Below are positions 31,340-39,072 of a stretch of 58,419 nucleotides of DNA, one piece after another. Below the pieces are notes generated by a model. That model was not told the DNA's origin. It saw nothing but the letters and a program-made list of their open reading frames with translations, and did not search any database. A program made the position numbers and the translations under genes. This stretch comes from a virus. How positions within the stretch are numbered: position 1 is the first letter of the stretch; every line of letters begins with the position of its first letter. The stretch spans positions 1-58,419 of IMG/VR virus record IMGVR_UViG_3300006028_000013. The stretch is one strand, 5' to 3'.

Positions 31340-31643
31340 GTCGACCAAAGACTGGTTCGTTGAGGGACCAGAGGATGGATTCATGAATAACGATGGATCG
31401 TATGGTCGAGTGGCCGCGCCAGACTTCGACCATGACATGCCCTACAACTTCGAGGAACGAATGCGGAAAGCTGAGGCCGAGCGCGATGCCCTCCAATTGG
31501 CGCTCGACGCGCACCACAGGAGTCAGTTTCCGAATCTAGATCCAGGCGGGATCTGCCGAGAGTGCGGTTACGACGGGATCGACGTACCGACCCGACAAGC
31601 CTACGCGCTGGCTATCGAAAACGACTGTGACGCTGACGACTGA
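31329..31643 (+). CDS. Small zinc-ribbon/helical protein
   Basis: 104 residues from an ATG overlapping the previous gene by 11 bases. A helical stretch (ERMRKAEAERDALQLALDAH) precedes CRECGYDG. The C terminus is acidic. Not recognised. Confidence 0.55.
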   Translation: MVHKSTKDWFVEGPEDGFMNNDGSYGRVAAPDFDHDMPYNFEERMRKAEAERDALQLALDAHHRSQFPNLDPGGICRECGYDGIDVPTRQAYALAIENDCDADD

Positions 31644-31680
31644 GACGCTTGGTGCTTAGGTCGGACAAAAGGCCGGACCA

Positions 31681-32094
31681 ATGAGCACCCTGCGCGAGTA
31701 TGCCTTGCGTCACGCTCACGACGAGCGGGATATAGCAGCGATCAACGCATGGTTTGAGGAAGCCACTGAGGAAGGCGACGTGCTTAGCTCTACCAAAATT
31801 TGCACTCGCTCAGATTGCGAGCGGGATCAAGCCGAGACAGGCGAATGTCACTGCTCCGTCTATGGTGAGCCGGCATGGACCTGCACAGAGTGCGGTGCAG
31901 TGTGTCTTCACGCTCGCTCCATCCATCGCTGTGACCCTGAAGAAATGGTCGCGCACTGGGCGGTTGGCCAGTTCAGGCTGGGCCGAAGGCTCGTTGCGCT
32001 GATCTCGCCGGACCAGGCGCACGATGGGCCGCGTTATGCGGGGTACTACTGTGTGGACGGCCCGGAACCGCTTGAGCCTCATAAAGATGGTTAG
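31681..32094 (+). CDS. Cys-rich protein of unknown function
   Basis: 137 residues. Eight Cys between residues 40 and 85 (CTRSDC, CHC, CTECGAVC, then HRC) suggest two zinc sites. The flanking parts are helical and acidic. No family recognised. Confidence 0.55.
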   Translation: MSTLREYALRHAHDERDIAAINAWFEEATEEGDVLSSTKICTRSDCERDQAETGECHCSVYGEPAWTCTECGAVCLHARSIHRCDPEEMVAHWAVGQFRLGRRLVALISPDQAHDGPRYAGYYCVDGPEPLEPHKDG

Positions 32095-32407
32095 CTCTAC
32101 CAAGCCAGACGAGGGTCACGTCCTGTTCTGGATCACCGAAGAAGACGGACGCGAGTTTGCTACGTGCGCTGCCGCGAGTTTCCGCGCCGCGATGACTGAG
32201 CGCGACGAACTCCGTGTCCAGAACAAGGTGCTGCAACTGCGGGGTGACACGTACCTAGAACAGTTACAGCAGCAACATGCCGAGATCGAGCGGCTGCGGG
32301 CGGCGATCAACGATCTGTTGGCGCTGATCAAGAACGTGGACGCTGAAGCCAACAACGTCCAATTGGATATCGCCAGAGCGCTGCGGCGGCACCACATGGA
32401 CGCTTGA
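32087..32407 (+). CDS. Coiled-coil protein
   Basis: 106 residues overlapping the previous gene by eight bases. After a short beta-like start (HVLFWITEEDGREF) it is a long coiled coil (about 35-95), QLQQQHAEIERLRAAINDLL. Probably a structural or accessory protein of the early operon. Confidence 0.55.
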   Translation: MVSSTKPDEGHVLFWITEEDGREFATCAAASFRAAMTERDELRVQNKVLQLRGDTYLEQLQQQHAEIERLRAAINDLLALIKNVDAEANNVQLDIARALRRHHMDA

Positions 32408-32421
32408 CCGACTTATGTGCC

Positions 32422-32502
32422 GTGATATTGACCAAACGTGACTACCTGGCGGTCATTGGGTTCGCTTTCTTGATCTTCGTTGGCGGCGTGCTGGTCGGCT
32501 GA
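32422..32502 (+). CDS. 26-residue membrane peptide
   Basis: GTG start; a KRDY start followed by a single hydrophobic helix (LAVIGFAFLIFVGGVLVG). Similar in size to the peptides at 30844 and 54733. Function unknown. Confidence 0.4.
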   Translation: MILTKRDYLAVIGFAFLIFVGGVLVG

Positions 32503-32537
32503 GGCTTGCGCGGGTTTTGGTAGAGAGATGTGCCGAT

Positions 32538-32699
32538 ATGACTGACAACGCTGAGTGGCGCTGCCCGTACTGCACGCGGAACTGCGTCAACGAACAAGCC
32601 GAGATCGAGCGGCTACGGGAAGCGCTAGAAGAACTCGTCCATATCGGCCCTTCATCAACAATGGGCGACCTTCAACCGTGCCCAAGCCAGGGCGCGTGA
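32538..32699 (+). CDS. Last early gene, small CxxC protein
   Basis: 53 residues from the ATG at 32538. CPYCTRNC near residue 10 is followed by an amphipathic helix (EQAEIERLREALEELVHIG). It ends five bases before the convergent holin-like gene. Confidence 0.5.
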   Translation: MTDNAEWRCPYCTRNCVNEQAEIERLREALEELVHIGPSSTMGDLQPCPSQGA

Positions 32700-32704
32700 G
32701 GTGC

Positions 32705-32917
32705 TCAGTGCGGCGGCGGCACCAGCGCAGCGACAGGCGTGACCCGGCTGCGAATCACAACGCCGGCGCCGACGGCCAGCAGTGCGCCGAGCAGCGTATC
32801 GATGGCGGTCTTCTGCTCGCCGGTGATCGGGAGGCCGAACGTCACCGCGACCAGCAGCGCCGCATTGGCGAGGCTTATCCACAGCGCCGGCTCCGCGGAG
32901 AATGAAATGTCAGGCAT
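32705..32917 (-). CDS. Holin-like membrane protein
   Basis: 70 residues with two hydrophobic segments (about 11-29 and 40-56) separated by a TGEQKTA turn. It is the last gene of the late operon, directly after the amidase, which is the usual place for a holin. It should permeabilise the membrane at lysis. Confidence 0.7.
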   Translation of the reverse strand: MPDISFSAEPALWISLANAALLVAVTFGLPITGEQKTAIDTLLGALLAVGAGVVIRSRVTPVAALVPPPH

Positions 32918-32929
32918 GAAGTCCTCCGA

Positions 32930-33445
32930 TCAGGTCGAGAGTGTCGTCAGTCCGAGCTCCGCGGCGAGTCGCGCGAACATCCCGGAGCCGATCCAGCGCG
33001 CGCCAGGGCAATTCGGCCGGGTATGCGGCGAGATGTCGCGATGGCCGAGCAGGTAGGTGATCGTCGGATACATGTTCATGGCCAGCCGACAATTGGCGAG
33101 CACGGTCGCATACTGCGCGACGGTCACCGTCTGATTGTTGTTGCCCAGGTCCTCAGTCTCGATCGACACCGTCAGATAGTTCGGATTGACCGCCGGTAGG
33201 TGATTGGCCTGCCACGCGTTGCCAGCCTCGAGGATGCCGTTCGCCCAGGCCGTGTCTTCGAGCTGCACGAACTGATCGTCGCGACCGTCCAGCCCGACGC
33301 CGAAGTGCGCGGAGACCTGGCTCGAGTTGTTGTCGAACGTCGCGACCGTGCCAGCCTCGCTCCCGGCTTCGGTATGGATGACGATCGCGATGGGCGGTCC
33401 TTCGTCGCGGCCCGGCCAGAAATTCCCCGATTCCCACTGATGCAG
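32930..33445 (-). CDS. N-acetylmuramoyl-L-alanine amidase (endolysin)
   Basis: At least 171 residues. The Amidase_2 zinc site is complete: His in IAIVIHTEAGS, His in YLLGHRDIS and Cys in RPNCPGARW. It cleaves the peptide from the glycan in peptidoglycan at lysis. The start is unresolved: the frame is open further upstream but has no ATG, GTG or TTG, so CTG at 33445 was taken as a minimum. The missing N terminus might be supplied by a frameshift from the preceding gene or a base error near 33470. Confidence 0.82.
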   Translation of the reverse strand: MHQWESGNFWPGRDEGPPIAIVIHTEAGSEAGTVATFDNNSSQVSAHFGVGLDGRDDQFVQLEDTAWANGILEAGNAWQANHLPAVNPNYLTVSIETEDLGNNNQTVTVAQYATVLANCRLAMNMYPTITYLLGHRDISPHTRPNCPGARWIGSGMFARLAAELGLTTLST

Positions 33446-33468
33446 GACAGGGGTCGTAACCGGGGTTG

Positions 33469-33660
33469 TTACGGCCCGAACACGAAAGGGGCGACTGCGA
33501 CGTTGCCTCCCGCGGGATCGATGGCGGCGAGTTGCCAGGCGGCTGAGGTGGGATCGCCGTCGAGGTGGCCGCCGAGGAATTCGCGCAGTACCTGCACGGT
33601 CATGGCCTGCTGTTGTTTCAACTGGTCGATTTCCGCCTGCAACTGAGCCGATGTCGTCAT
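33469..33660 (-). CDS. Small coiled-coil protein before the amidase
   Basis: 63 residues. A helix rich in Gln (LQAEIDQLKQQQAMTVQVL) is followed by a Gly/Ala/Pro-rich end. Its stop lies 24 bases before the first possible amidase start, and the amidase frame is open through this whole gene in another phase, so a fused product is possible. Confidence 0.55.
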   Translation of the reverse strand: MTTSAQLQAEIDQLKQQQAMTVQVLREFLGGHLDGDPTSAAWQLAAIDPAGGNVAVAPFVFGP

Positions 33661-33677
33661 GGTGGGAAATGCCTTTC

Positions 33678-33872
33678 TTAGGGAGCGCGCGCGCCGCAGT
33701 GCTCGCAGACGCGCTGGTCGGCAGCGAGCGGACGGCTACAAAACAGGCACGTGCGATCGTCGAACCATTCGACCGGCCGCCACTCGGCCGCGCCGATCTG
33801 GCGTGATGACTCAGCGCCGAGCAGATCGTGCGACTTGTACTTGCCGCGTGGCGCGTGCGGGTCCCAGGTCAT
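33678..33872 (-). CDS. Zinc-ribbon protein
   Basis: 64 residues from the ATG at 33872. CLFC and CEHC near the C terminus, spaced by 13 residues, form a classical four-Cys ribbon. The N terminus is polar. Its start overlaps the stop of the upstream gene (ATGA). Confidence 0.6.
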   Translation of the reverse strand: MTWDPHAPRGKYKSHDLLGAESSRQIGAAEWRPVEWFDDRTCLFCSRPLAADQRVCEHCGARAP

Positions 33873-34096
33873 GCCGCGATGACGCGCTGCGCCGCGCCAG
33901 GTGCGACGTTCGCCAGTCGCCACCTCTCAAACAACATGGAGTCGAGCCAGAGTTGATCGTTGATCAGCGCGTCGTGCGGCGTGCGCGTCACGACCTGCCC
34001 GCCGAACAGGCCGAAAGTACACGTGCAATGGTGGGAGATGGCATTGACGAGCGCGTGCCCTTCGGATGTATTCCCTTTGAAATTTGCGTAGACCAT
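33869..34096 (-). CDS. Unknown small late protein
   Basis: 75 residues with an HHCTCTFGLFGG segment in the middle and no clear motif. It is coupled to the zinc-ribbon gene downstream. No family recognised. Confidence 0.55.
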   Translation of the reverse strand: MVYANFKGNTSEGHALVNAISHHCTCTFGLFGGQVVTRTPHDALINDQLWLDSMLFERWRLANVAPGAAQRVIAA

Positions 34097-34136
34097 GACT
34101 GGGCCCTTCTACACGCGCTGCGCTGAGACATTTGAA

Positions 34137-34781
34137 TTAGTGCGGACGGAGGAACTCGAACACCACGATGAGCAGGCCGGCGAAGCCAATCGCCGTGCCA
34201 ACGATCGTGACCATCAGCGAACTGGACGACATCGCCGTGCTGCGCTGCTCGCTATGGCCGGCGCCCTTGCCTTCGATGAGCGTGAGCCTCGACTTGACGT
34301 CGTCGATCTTGTCATTGAGGCCCTGCGTCGTGCTCTGCACCAGCGTGCCGATCTGATCCATCTGCTTCGCCGTGGCGGCTTCACTCTTGGCGATCGACTG
34401 CGCGCTGGCCAGGTTCTGCGCCTGGACCGCATCCCGCGCGGCCTGCAGCGCGGCGTCGACGGCGATCTTGTTCTCCCGCGACGCCTGGTCGGCTCGCTTC
34501 TCGCGTTCGGCAAACTGCATCGCCACAGACGCGAATTTCTCATCGTGCAAGAGCTGGAGGTGCTCGATACGTTCGTTGGCCGTCACCACCAGTTGCCTGG
34601 CGAGGCGTTCCATATCGTTGACGCGGATATCCATCACTGCGGCGTGAGCTACAAGCTCACGCCGCAGTGTGTCCATTGCCGAGGCGACGGCCTGATTGGT
34701 CAGGACGGTCGGATCTGGAATCGGCCGCGAATCGTGGCCGCGATAAAAGTCTGGTGGTGATTGGTCGGGCATGTCTTGCAT
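34137..34781 (-). CDS. Coiled-coil protein with C-terminal membrane anchor
   Basis: 214 residues. Residues ~30-180 are a long coiled coil with a characteristic HLQLLHDEKFASVAMQFAER segment and a LTLIEGKG end. A hydrophobic helix (MVTIVGTAIGFAGLLIVVF) lies near the C terminus. I recognise the type from many tailed phages, always near the lysis or tail genes, with unknown function; an anchored lysis or adsorption role is possible. Confidence 0.7.
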   Translation of the reverse strand: MQDMPDQSPPDFYRGHDSRPIPDPTVLTNQAVASAMDTLRRELVAHAAVMDIRVNDMERLARQLVVTANERIEHLQLLHDEKFASVAMQFAEREKRADQASRENKIAVDAALQAARDAVQAQNLASAQSIAKSEAATAKQMDQIGTLVQSTTQGLNDKIDDVKSRLTLIEGKGAGHSEQRSTAMSSSSLMVTIVGTAIGFAGLLIVVFEFLRPH

Positions 34782-34820
34782 CTCTCGATCTACCTCCGCC
34801 GACGCAATCCGCAGCAGACA

Positions 34821-34863
34821 AAAATGTGCCCCCGCGAACGTGTGAGTAGCCGTTCCGGGGGCA
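34821..34863 (-). terminator. Leftward terminator between late genes
   Basis: TGCCCCC (34827-34833) pairs with GGGGGCA (34857-34863), with a further GAAC/GTTC pair inside. On the minus strand the stem is followed by ACATTTTTG. It separates the gene at 34903 from the anchored coiled-coil gene and may reduce expression of the lysis end of the operon. Confidence 0.6.
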
Positions 34864-34902
34864 TGGCGACTGAAGCGAGGACGCCTTCAGTGCTCAGCCA
34901 GT

Positions 34903-35226
34903 TTATATGACGCGCACTGGTCCGGCCTTTTTCACCGGAACCTCGGGATTGTCACTAACTTTCGCGTACACGTCATATAGGCCAGGCGTGAGCTGCACGA
35001 CGCCGCCGACCGGCCCGACCAGGGCACGCGCGAAGTGCGTTGTCGGCACCGTCGTATTGTCCTGAACCCACGAGCCCGTCTTGAAGTCGCCCGCTACCGG
35101 CGTGGTGCCTTGCGGCACGAAGGCGAGCGCGACGACGTCCCCCGTTGGATCGATGTCCACGCCGGCGCTGGTCGCGGCAATGCTGACGTGGATGTACTCG
35201 AGCGACAACGACGAAATTACCAACAA
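34903..35226 (-). CDS. Conserved phage virion-region protein
   Basis: About 107 residues with a TTG or similar start. It is beta-rich (VALAFVPQGTTPVAGDFKTG, ARALVGPVGGVVQLTPGLYD) and ends with DNPEVPVKKAGPVRV. I recognise the pattern from small proteins in late regions of actinobacterial-type phages; the role is unknown. Probably a small structural or tip protein. Confidence 0.65.
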   Translation of the reverse strand: MLVISSLSLEYIHVSIAATSAGVDIDPTGDVVALAFVPQGTTPVAGDFKTGSWVQDNTTVPTTHFARALVGPVGGVVQLTPGLYDVYAKVSDNPEVPVKKAGPVRVI

Positions 35227-35241
35227 CGCCCGACCTCCGAT

Positions 35242-37917
35242 TTACTGTTGCGGTGCGCCCGTGGCGACCTCTGGCTGTGGCGGCCCGATGACCCAGTGCA
35301 CGTCGGGCGCGATCGCGCCGATGACCCAGTTCGCGAACGGCACGCCCGCGATGTACAGCAGGTCGCGCGGCGGGATGCCGCTGCCATAGGGCGCCGTCGC
35401 GCTGTGCGTGTAGTCACGTAGCCTCGGCGCTGCACGTGGCGGTAACTGCCAGTCGTAGGCTGGAACCTCGCCAGGCGCGCCGTAGAGCGTTTCCTGGCCT
35501 ATCAGGTGGACCGGCAGCGACCTGAGGAACGTGTAGTCCCGCGCGCGAGCAGGTCCTCGCGGCGGCAGCACGCTCGCTTCGGTCGACGCGCCCGTGGGGA
35601 GCTGCTGGTAGACGTGCAGCGGCAGCGTCTGCAGCCACGTGTAGTCCCGCGCGCGAGCAGGTGCCTTCGGTGGAATCTCGGTCGGCCCGGTGCTGCGGCC
35701 TGTCGGCAGCGCATCCTTGCCAATGAGCCCGGCGAAGTACGACGCCGTGAATGAGTAGTCCTTCGCGCGCGGCGCTGCCTTCGGCGGCAGGTCGAACGAT
35801 TGCGCGCCCGGTGGCGGCGGGACGGTGGGCGCCAGCGCGGTGTTGTTGACGCCAGGATCACTGAGCGTCGACGCGCGCGGTGCGCCACGTGGTGGGTTCG
35901 GCCAGTCGCGCAGGACCTGGCCACCGATACCATTCGGGAACTGGTCGAGTCCGACGAAGATCGGCAGCGGGGTGTCGAACTGCCCGACGTCCGCGGCCGT
36001 GCGCGCGATCCGGCTCTGCGCGAGCGGGACGGCGAAGGACGGATTCGGCCAGTCCTCTTGGACCTGACCGCCGGCGCCGTTCGGAAGAACGTCCTTGCCA
36101 ATGAGACCCTGGAAGTAGGAGGCGCTGAACGAGTAGTCGCGCGCTCGCGCGGCGGCTCGCGGGTAGAGCTCGCTGAGCGCCGTGCTGAGGCCGTACGGAA
36201 TCGTCGGCGGCGCGGCCGTCAGGATGATGGTGAGATTGACGCCCGGCTCGCTGAGCGTCGACGCACGCGGCGCGGTCGCGGGCGTGTTGCCCGACAACTG
36301 GTCGCCGACGACCATCGCGTCCTGCGCGATGAGGCCCTGGAAATAGCTGGCCGAGAACGAATAGTCCCTGGCTCGAGCCGCTGCCCTGGCTGGTAGGTCG
36401 TAGACCTGCGCGCCCGCGGCCAGTGTGTCCTGGCCGAAGAGCAGCGGCAGTGGCGTGTAGAGCCACGTGTAGTCGATGGCTCGCCGAGGACCCGCCGGCG
36501 CATTGCCGCTGAGCTGCTCGCCCGCGGCCATCGAATCCTGGCCGTCGAGGCCGTGGAAGAAGCCGGCGGTAAACGAGTAGTCGCGCGCTCGAGGTGCGCC
36601 ACGTGGCGGCAGATCACACGGCGCGGTGGTCTGGATGAACGGCGGCGCCACGCTCGTGAGCAGCGGGATCGGATTCGATCCGGGATCGCCGAGCGTCGAG
36701 GCGCGGCGGGCGCCGGCTGGCGCATTGCCCGAAATCTGCTCGCCAGTCGCCATCGCGTCCTGGCCGTCGAGGCCGTGGAAGAACGCCGAGGTCTGGCCGT
36801 ACTCGCGCGCTCGCGGCGTGGTGCGGTACTGCTGGTCGAGTGCTGCCTCGCCCGGCGGGATGACGGCCGCGGCGGTGGCGAGCGCGAGGGTGTAGTTCGC
36901 GCCTGGGTCGCTGGCGAGCGTGCGCGCGCGCGCGGCGGTCGGCGGCGCGTTGCCCGACAACTGCTCGCCCGTGGCCATCGCGTCCTGCGCGATGAGTTCG
37001 AGCGGGAAGCTCGCGGCGATGGTGTAGTCGCGCGCGCGCAAAACTGCGGGAGTCGGCAGGACGAACGATTGATCGCCGACGGCGAGCGCATCCTGACCGA
37101 ACAGGATCGGGAGCGGGGTGTAAAGCCAGGTGTAGTCGACCGCGCGCCGCGCGCCGGCCGGCGGGTTGCCGCTGAGTTGCTCGCCAGGTGCGAACTGATC
37201 CTGGCCGATGAGTTCGAGGGTGAAGGCGTCCCAGCCAGCACCCATGTCGCACGCGATCGCCGCGGCGTAGCCCGCGCGCTGGCGCGCAACCGCGGCCGCA
37301 TTCGTCGGCGTGAGTGTGGTGCCGCAGCCGTCGCAGCAGCTCGCGCCTGGCGGCAGCGACACGACGTTGCCGAGCAGCGGGAGCGGACCGTTCCAGTTGC
37401 CGGCGTCCGCGGACAGACGGGCAACGAAGGCTTGTTTGCCGACTACCGCGAAGGACGGATTCGGCTCGTCGAAGTTCGGCGCCTTACCAGGGCCGTCATA
37501 GAAGCGGTCCTGGCCGACAAACGACGGTAGCGGCGTGTCGTACTGGCCGACTTCGGCCGCAATGAGCGCGACGACATTCTGTGCTCGCAGGACGAGGAAT
37601 GATGGGTTTGGCTGGTCACGCTGGACCTCGCCACCAACTCCATCGGGCAGCGTGTCCTTACCGAACAGGACATCGAGCGGCCCGTCAGCCTCAGCACTGT
37701 TGCTCGCCCGCAGTGCAACGTACGCCTGCTGTTTGAGAACCTGAAACGACGGGTTCGGGAAGTCGCGCTGGACCTGGCCGCCAACGCCATCCGGCAAAAC
37801 ATCCTTGCCGACGAGTTGCGGCAGGATTGCCTGCGCGGTTTCGGAAGTACCGGCCGAGCCGATTGCTCGCCGCGACTGGAGGTCTTTCTGAGAAAGGATC
37901 CAGTACGGGTATGCCAC
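35242..37917 (-). CDS. 891-residue tandem-repeat structural protein
   Basis: The protein is built of about twenty degenerate units of 35-50 residues. A typical unit reads L..GQD.L..G.Q, then a Pro-rich turn, RAxDY and an aromatic end, for example GQDAMATGEQLSGN. Several units instead carry DGVGGQVQRDFPNPSF. There is no catalytic motif. Short modules of this kind occur in tail-region proteins of other phages, but not usually in such number. It may be an extended tip or side fibre whose length depends on the number of units. It is the third longest gene product after no other similar protein in the window. Confidence 0.75.
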   Translation of the reverse strand: MAYPYWILSQKDLQSRRAIGSAGTSETAQAILPQLVGKDVLPDGVGGQVQRDFPNPSFQVLKQQAYVALRASNSAEADGPLDVLFGKDTLPDGVGGEVQRDQPNPSFLVLRAQNVVALIAAEVGQYDTPLPSFVGQDRFYDGPGKAPNFDEPNPSFAVVGKQAFVARLSADAGNWNGPLPLLGNVVSLPPGASCCDGCGTTLTPTNAAAVARQRAGYAAAIACDMGAGWDAFTLELIGQDQFAPGEQLSGNPPAGARRAVDYTWLYTPLPILFGQDALAVGDQSFVLPTPAVLRARDYTIAASFPLELIAQDAMATGEQLSGNAPPTAARARTLASDPGANYTLALATAAAVIPPGEAALDQQYRTTPRAREYGQTSAFFHGLDGQDAMATGEQISGNAPAGARRASTLGDPGSNPIPLLTSVAPPFIQTTAPCDLPPRGAPRARDYSFTAGFFHGLDGQDSMAAGEQLSGNAPAGPRRAIDYTWLYTPLPLLFGQDTLAAGAQVYDLPARAAARARDYSFSASYFQGLIAQDAMVVGDQLSGNTPATAPRASTLSEPGVNLTIILTAAPPTIPYGLSTALSELYPRAAARARDYSFSASYFQGLIGKDVLPNGAGGQVQEDWPNPSFAVPLAQSRIARTAADVGQFDTPLPIFVGLDQFPNGIGGQVLRDWPNPPRGAPRASTLSDPGVNNTALAPTVPPPPGAQSFDLPPKAAPRAKDYSFTASYFAGLIGKDALPTGRSTGPTEIPPKAPARARDYTWLQTLPLHVYQQLPTGASTEASVLPPRGPARARDYTFLRSLPVHLIGQETLYGAPGEVPAYDWQLPPRAAPRLRDYTHSATAPYGSGIPPRDLLYIAGVPFANWVIGAIAPDVHWVIGPPQPEVATGAPQQ

Positions 37918-37945
37918 AGTGACTCCGGTTGGTTAGGACGCTGCG

Positions 37946-38704
37946 CTAACGCGTCATCGCATTGTCGTGATGGAACTCCTGCTGCATCTGCACAACCGGA
38001 CCGAGACCAGGCGGGATCGTCGAGACCGCACCGGCTAACTGATATACCGCGGCCAGCATGCCCCACGTCGTACTGGCGTTGCTGCTGCCAGGAAACGCGG
38101 CCTTCATATCGGTTGTTTGCGTGGTGCCGGACGTACCAGAATCCTTGTCGCCAAACCAGCACTGATAGTCAACGGTGTCATTCTCATGAACGCCCCGTTG
38201 GGTGAGGGTCGTCCCACCATTGCCCGTCAGCACGAACGACCAGCCCGAGTCGAGATACGCGCCTGCCGTGAGCTCGTTGGCCGCCGTCGTCGCCGCCGAC
38301 GCACCCGAAGACGCGGTGCCGCCTACGCCGGCCGTCGCCTTCACCTTGTCGGTTCCGGGATCGCTCGCCAATAGGCCGCTGTAGCCCGCGACGGTGAACC
38401 CGCCAACCGATGATGCGCTGGTGCACGTGACCACTGGCGTGCCCGCGGCGCTGGTGTGGCTGTAGAAACTCGCCCGGCACTGCGTCGTGCCGTCTGTAAA
38501 CGTGGTAAACGTATCTTCGGTGTAGTTGCCCGCGTTGACGTTGTCGGTAATCGTCGGAGTAGTGGGCGGGGAACCTGAGCGGCGAGTGAATGCAGCCACA
38601 ATAATGCGATCGCCGCTCGACAGCGCAGCTCCGAGCGTAACGTTGCCGGGGAACGTAATGCTGGCGCTGGCTGCGAACGTGCTCGCCCGGAATCCCCACG
38701 CCAT
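37946..38704 (-). CDS. Beta-rich virion protein
   Basis: 252 residues, rich in Ser, Thr, Gly and Ala, with alternating strands (FPGNVTLGAALSSGDRIIVA, then TVAGYSGLLASDPGTDKV). The composition suggests an immunoglobulin- or lectin-like beta-sandwich on the tail tip. The motif AAAYQL-like end is typical of the family. Host recognition is a possible role. Confidence 0.65.
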   Translation of the reverse strand: MAWGFRASTFAASASITFPGNVTLGAALSSGDRIIVAAFTRRSGSPPTTPTITDNVNAGNYTEDTFTTFTDGTTQCRASFYSHTSAAGTPVVTCTSASSVGGFTVAGYSGLLASDPGTDKVKATAGVGGTASSGASAATTAANELTAGAYLDSGWSFVLTGNGGTTLTQRGVHENDTVDYQCWFGDKDSGTSGTTQTTDMKAAFPGSSNASTTWGMLAAVYQLAGAVSTIPPGLGPVVQMQQEFHHDNAMTR

Positions 38705-38707
38705 ACC

Positions 38708-39061
38708 CTAGCTCGACCAGCAGCTATAGAAGAACGGGAATGCCCACCCGTGTGAGCTATCTCTTCCGACGGTGTCGACCATAAGCAGATCGCCGCCGAA
38801 GACATGCTGGATGCTCGGCTGTTGGCCGGGCGCGGTGCGCGGCAACACGAGATCGGCACCGAGTTGGGCGGCGCGACTAAAACTCTGCACCGTTGAGCCA
38901 TCGGTGCGACTGAGTAAGTCGACGTTGAATGTCGCCGCAGGACCATTGTTGACGAGGCGTATTTCGGTTACGACAGGCGGCGACAGACTATCGTCAAAGG
39001 TGTACGTGATCTTCGCCAGGCCGTTATTGAAGCCACAGGCATCACGCGTCTGGAGCGTCAT
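38708..39061 (-). CDS. Small virion-region protein
   Basis: 117 residues from the ATG at 39061, with AGGGGA upstream. A beta-rich pattern (AKITYTFDDS, VVTEIRLVNNG, TFNVDLLSRTDG) and a C-terminal aromatic end FPFFYSCWSS. Probably structural. No family recognised. Confidence 0.6.
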   Translation of the reverse strand: MTLQTRDACGFNNGLAKITYTFDDSLSPPVVTEIRLVNNGPAATFNVDLLSRTDGSTVQSFSRAAQLGADLVLPRTAPGQQPSIQHVFGGDLLMVDTVGRDSSHGWAFPFFYSCWSS

Positions 39062-39072
39062 GGATCGTCCCC

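Noticed and set aside
36219-37530. Long open frames on both strands inside the repeat protein gene
   Set aside because: They follow the periodic GC-rich sequence of the 891-residue repeat protein and are Arg/Ser-rich shadows.
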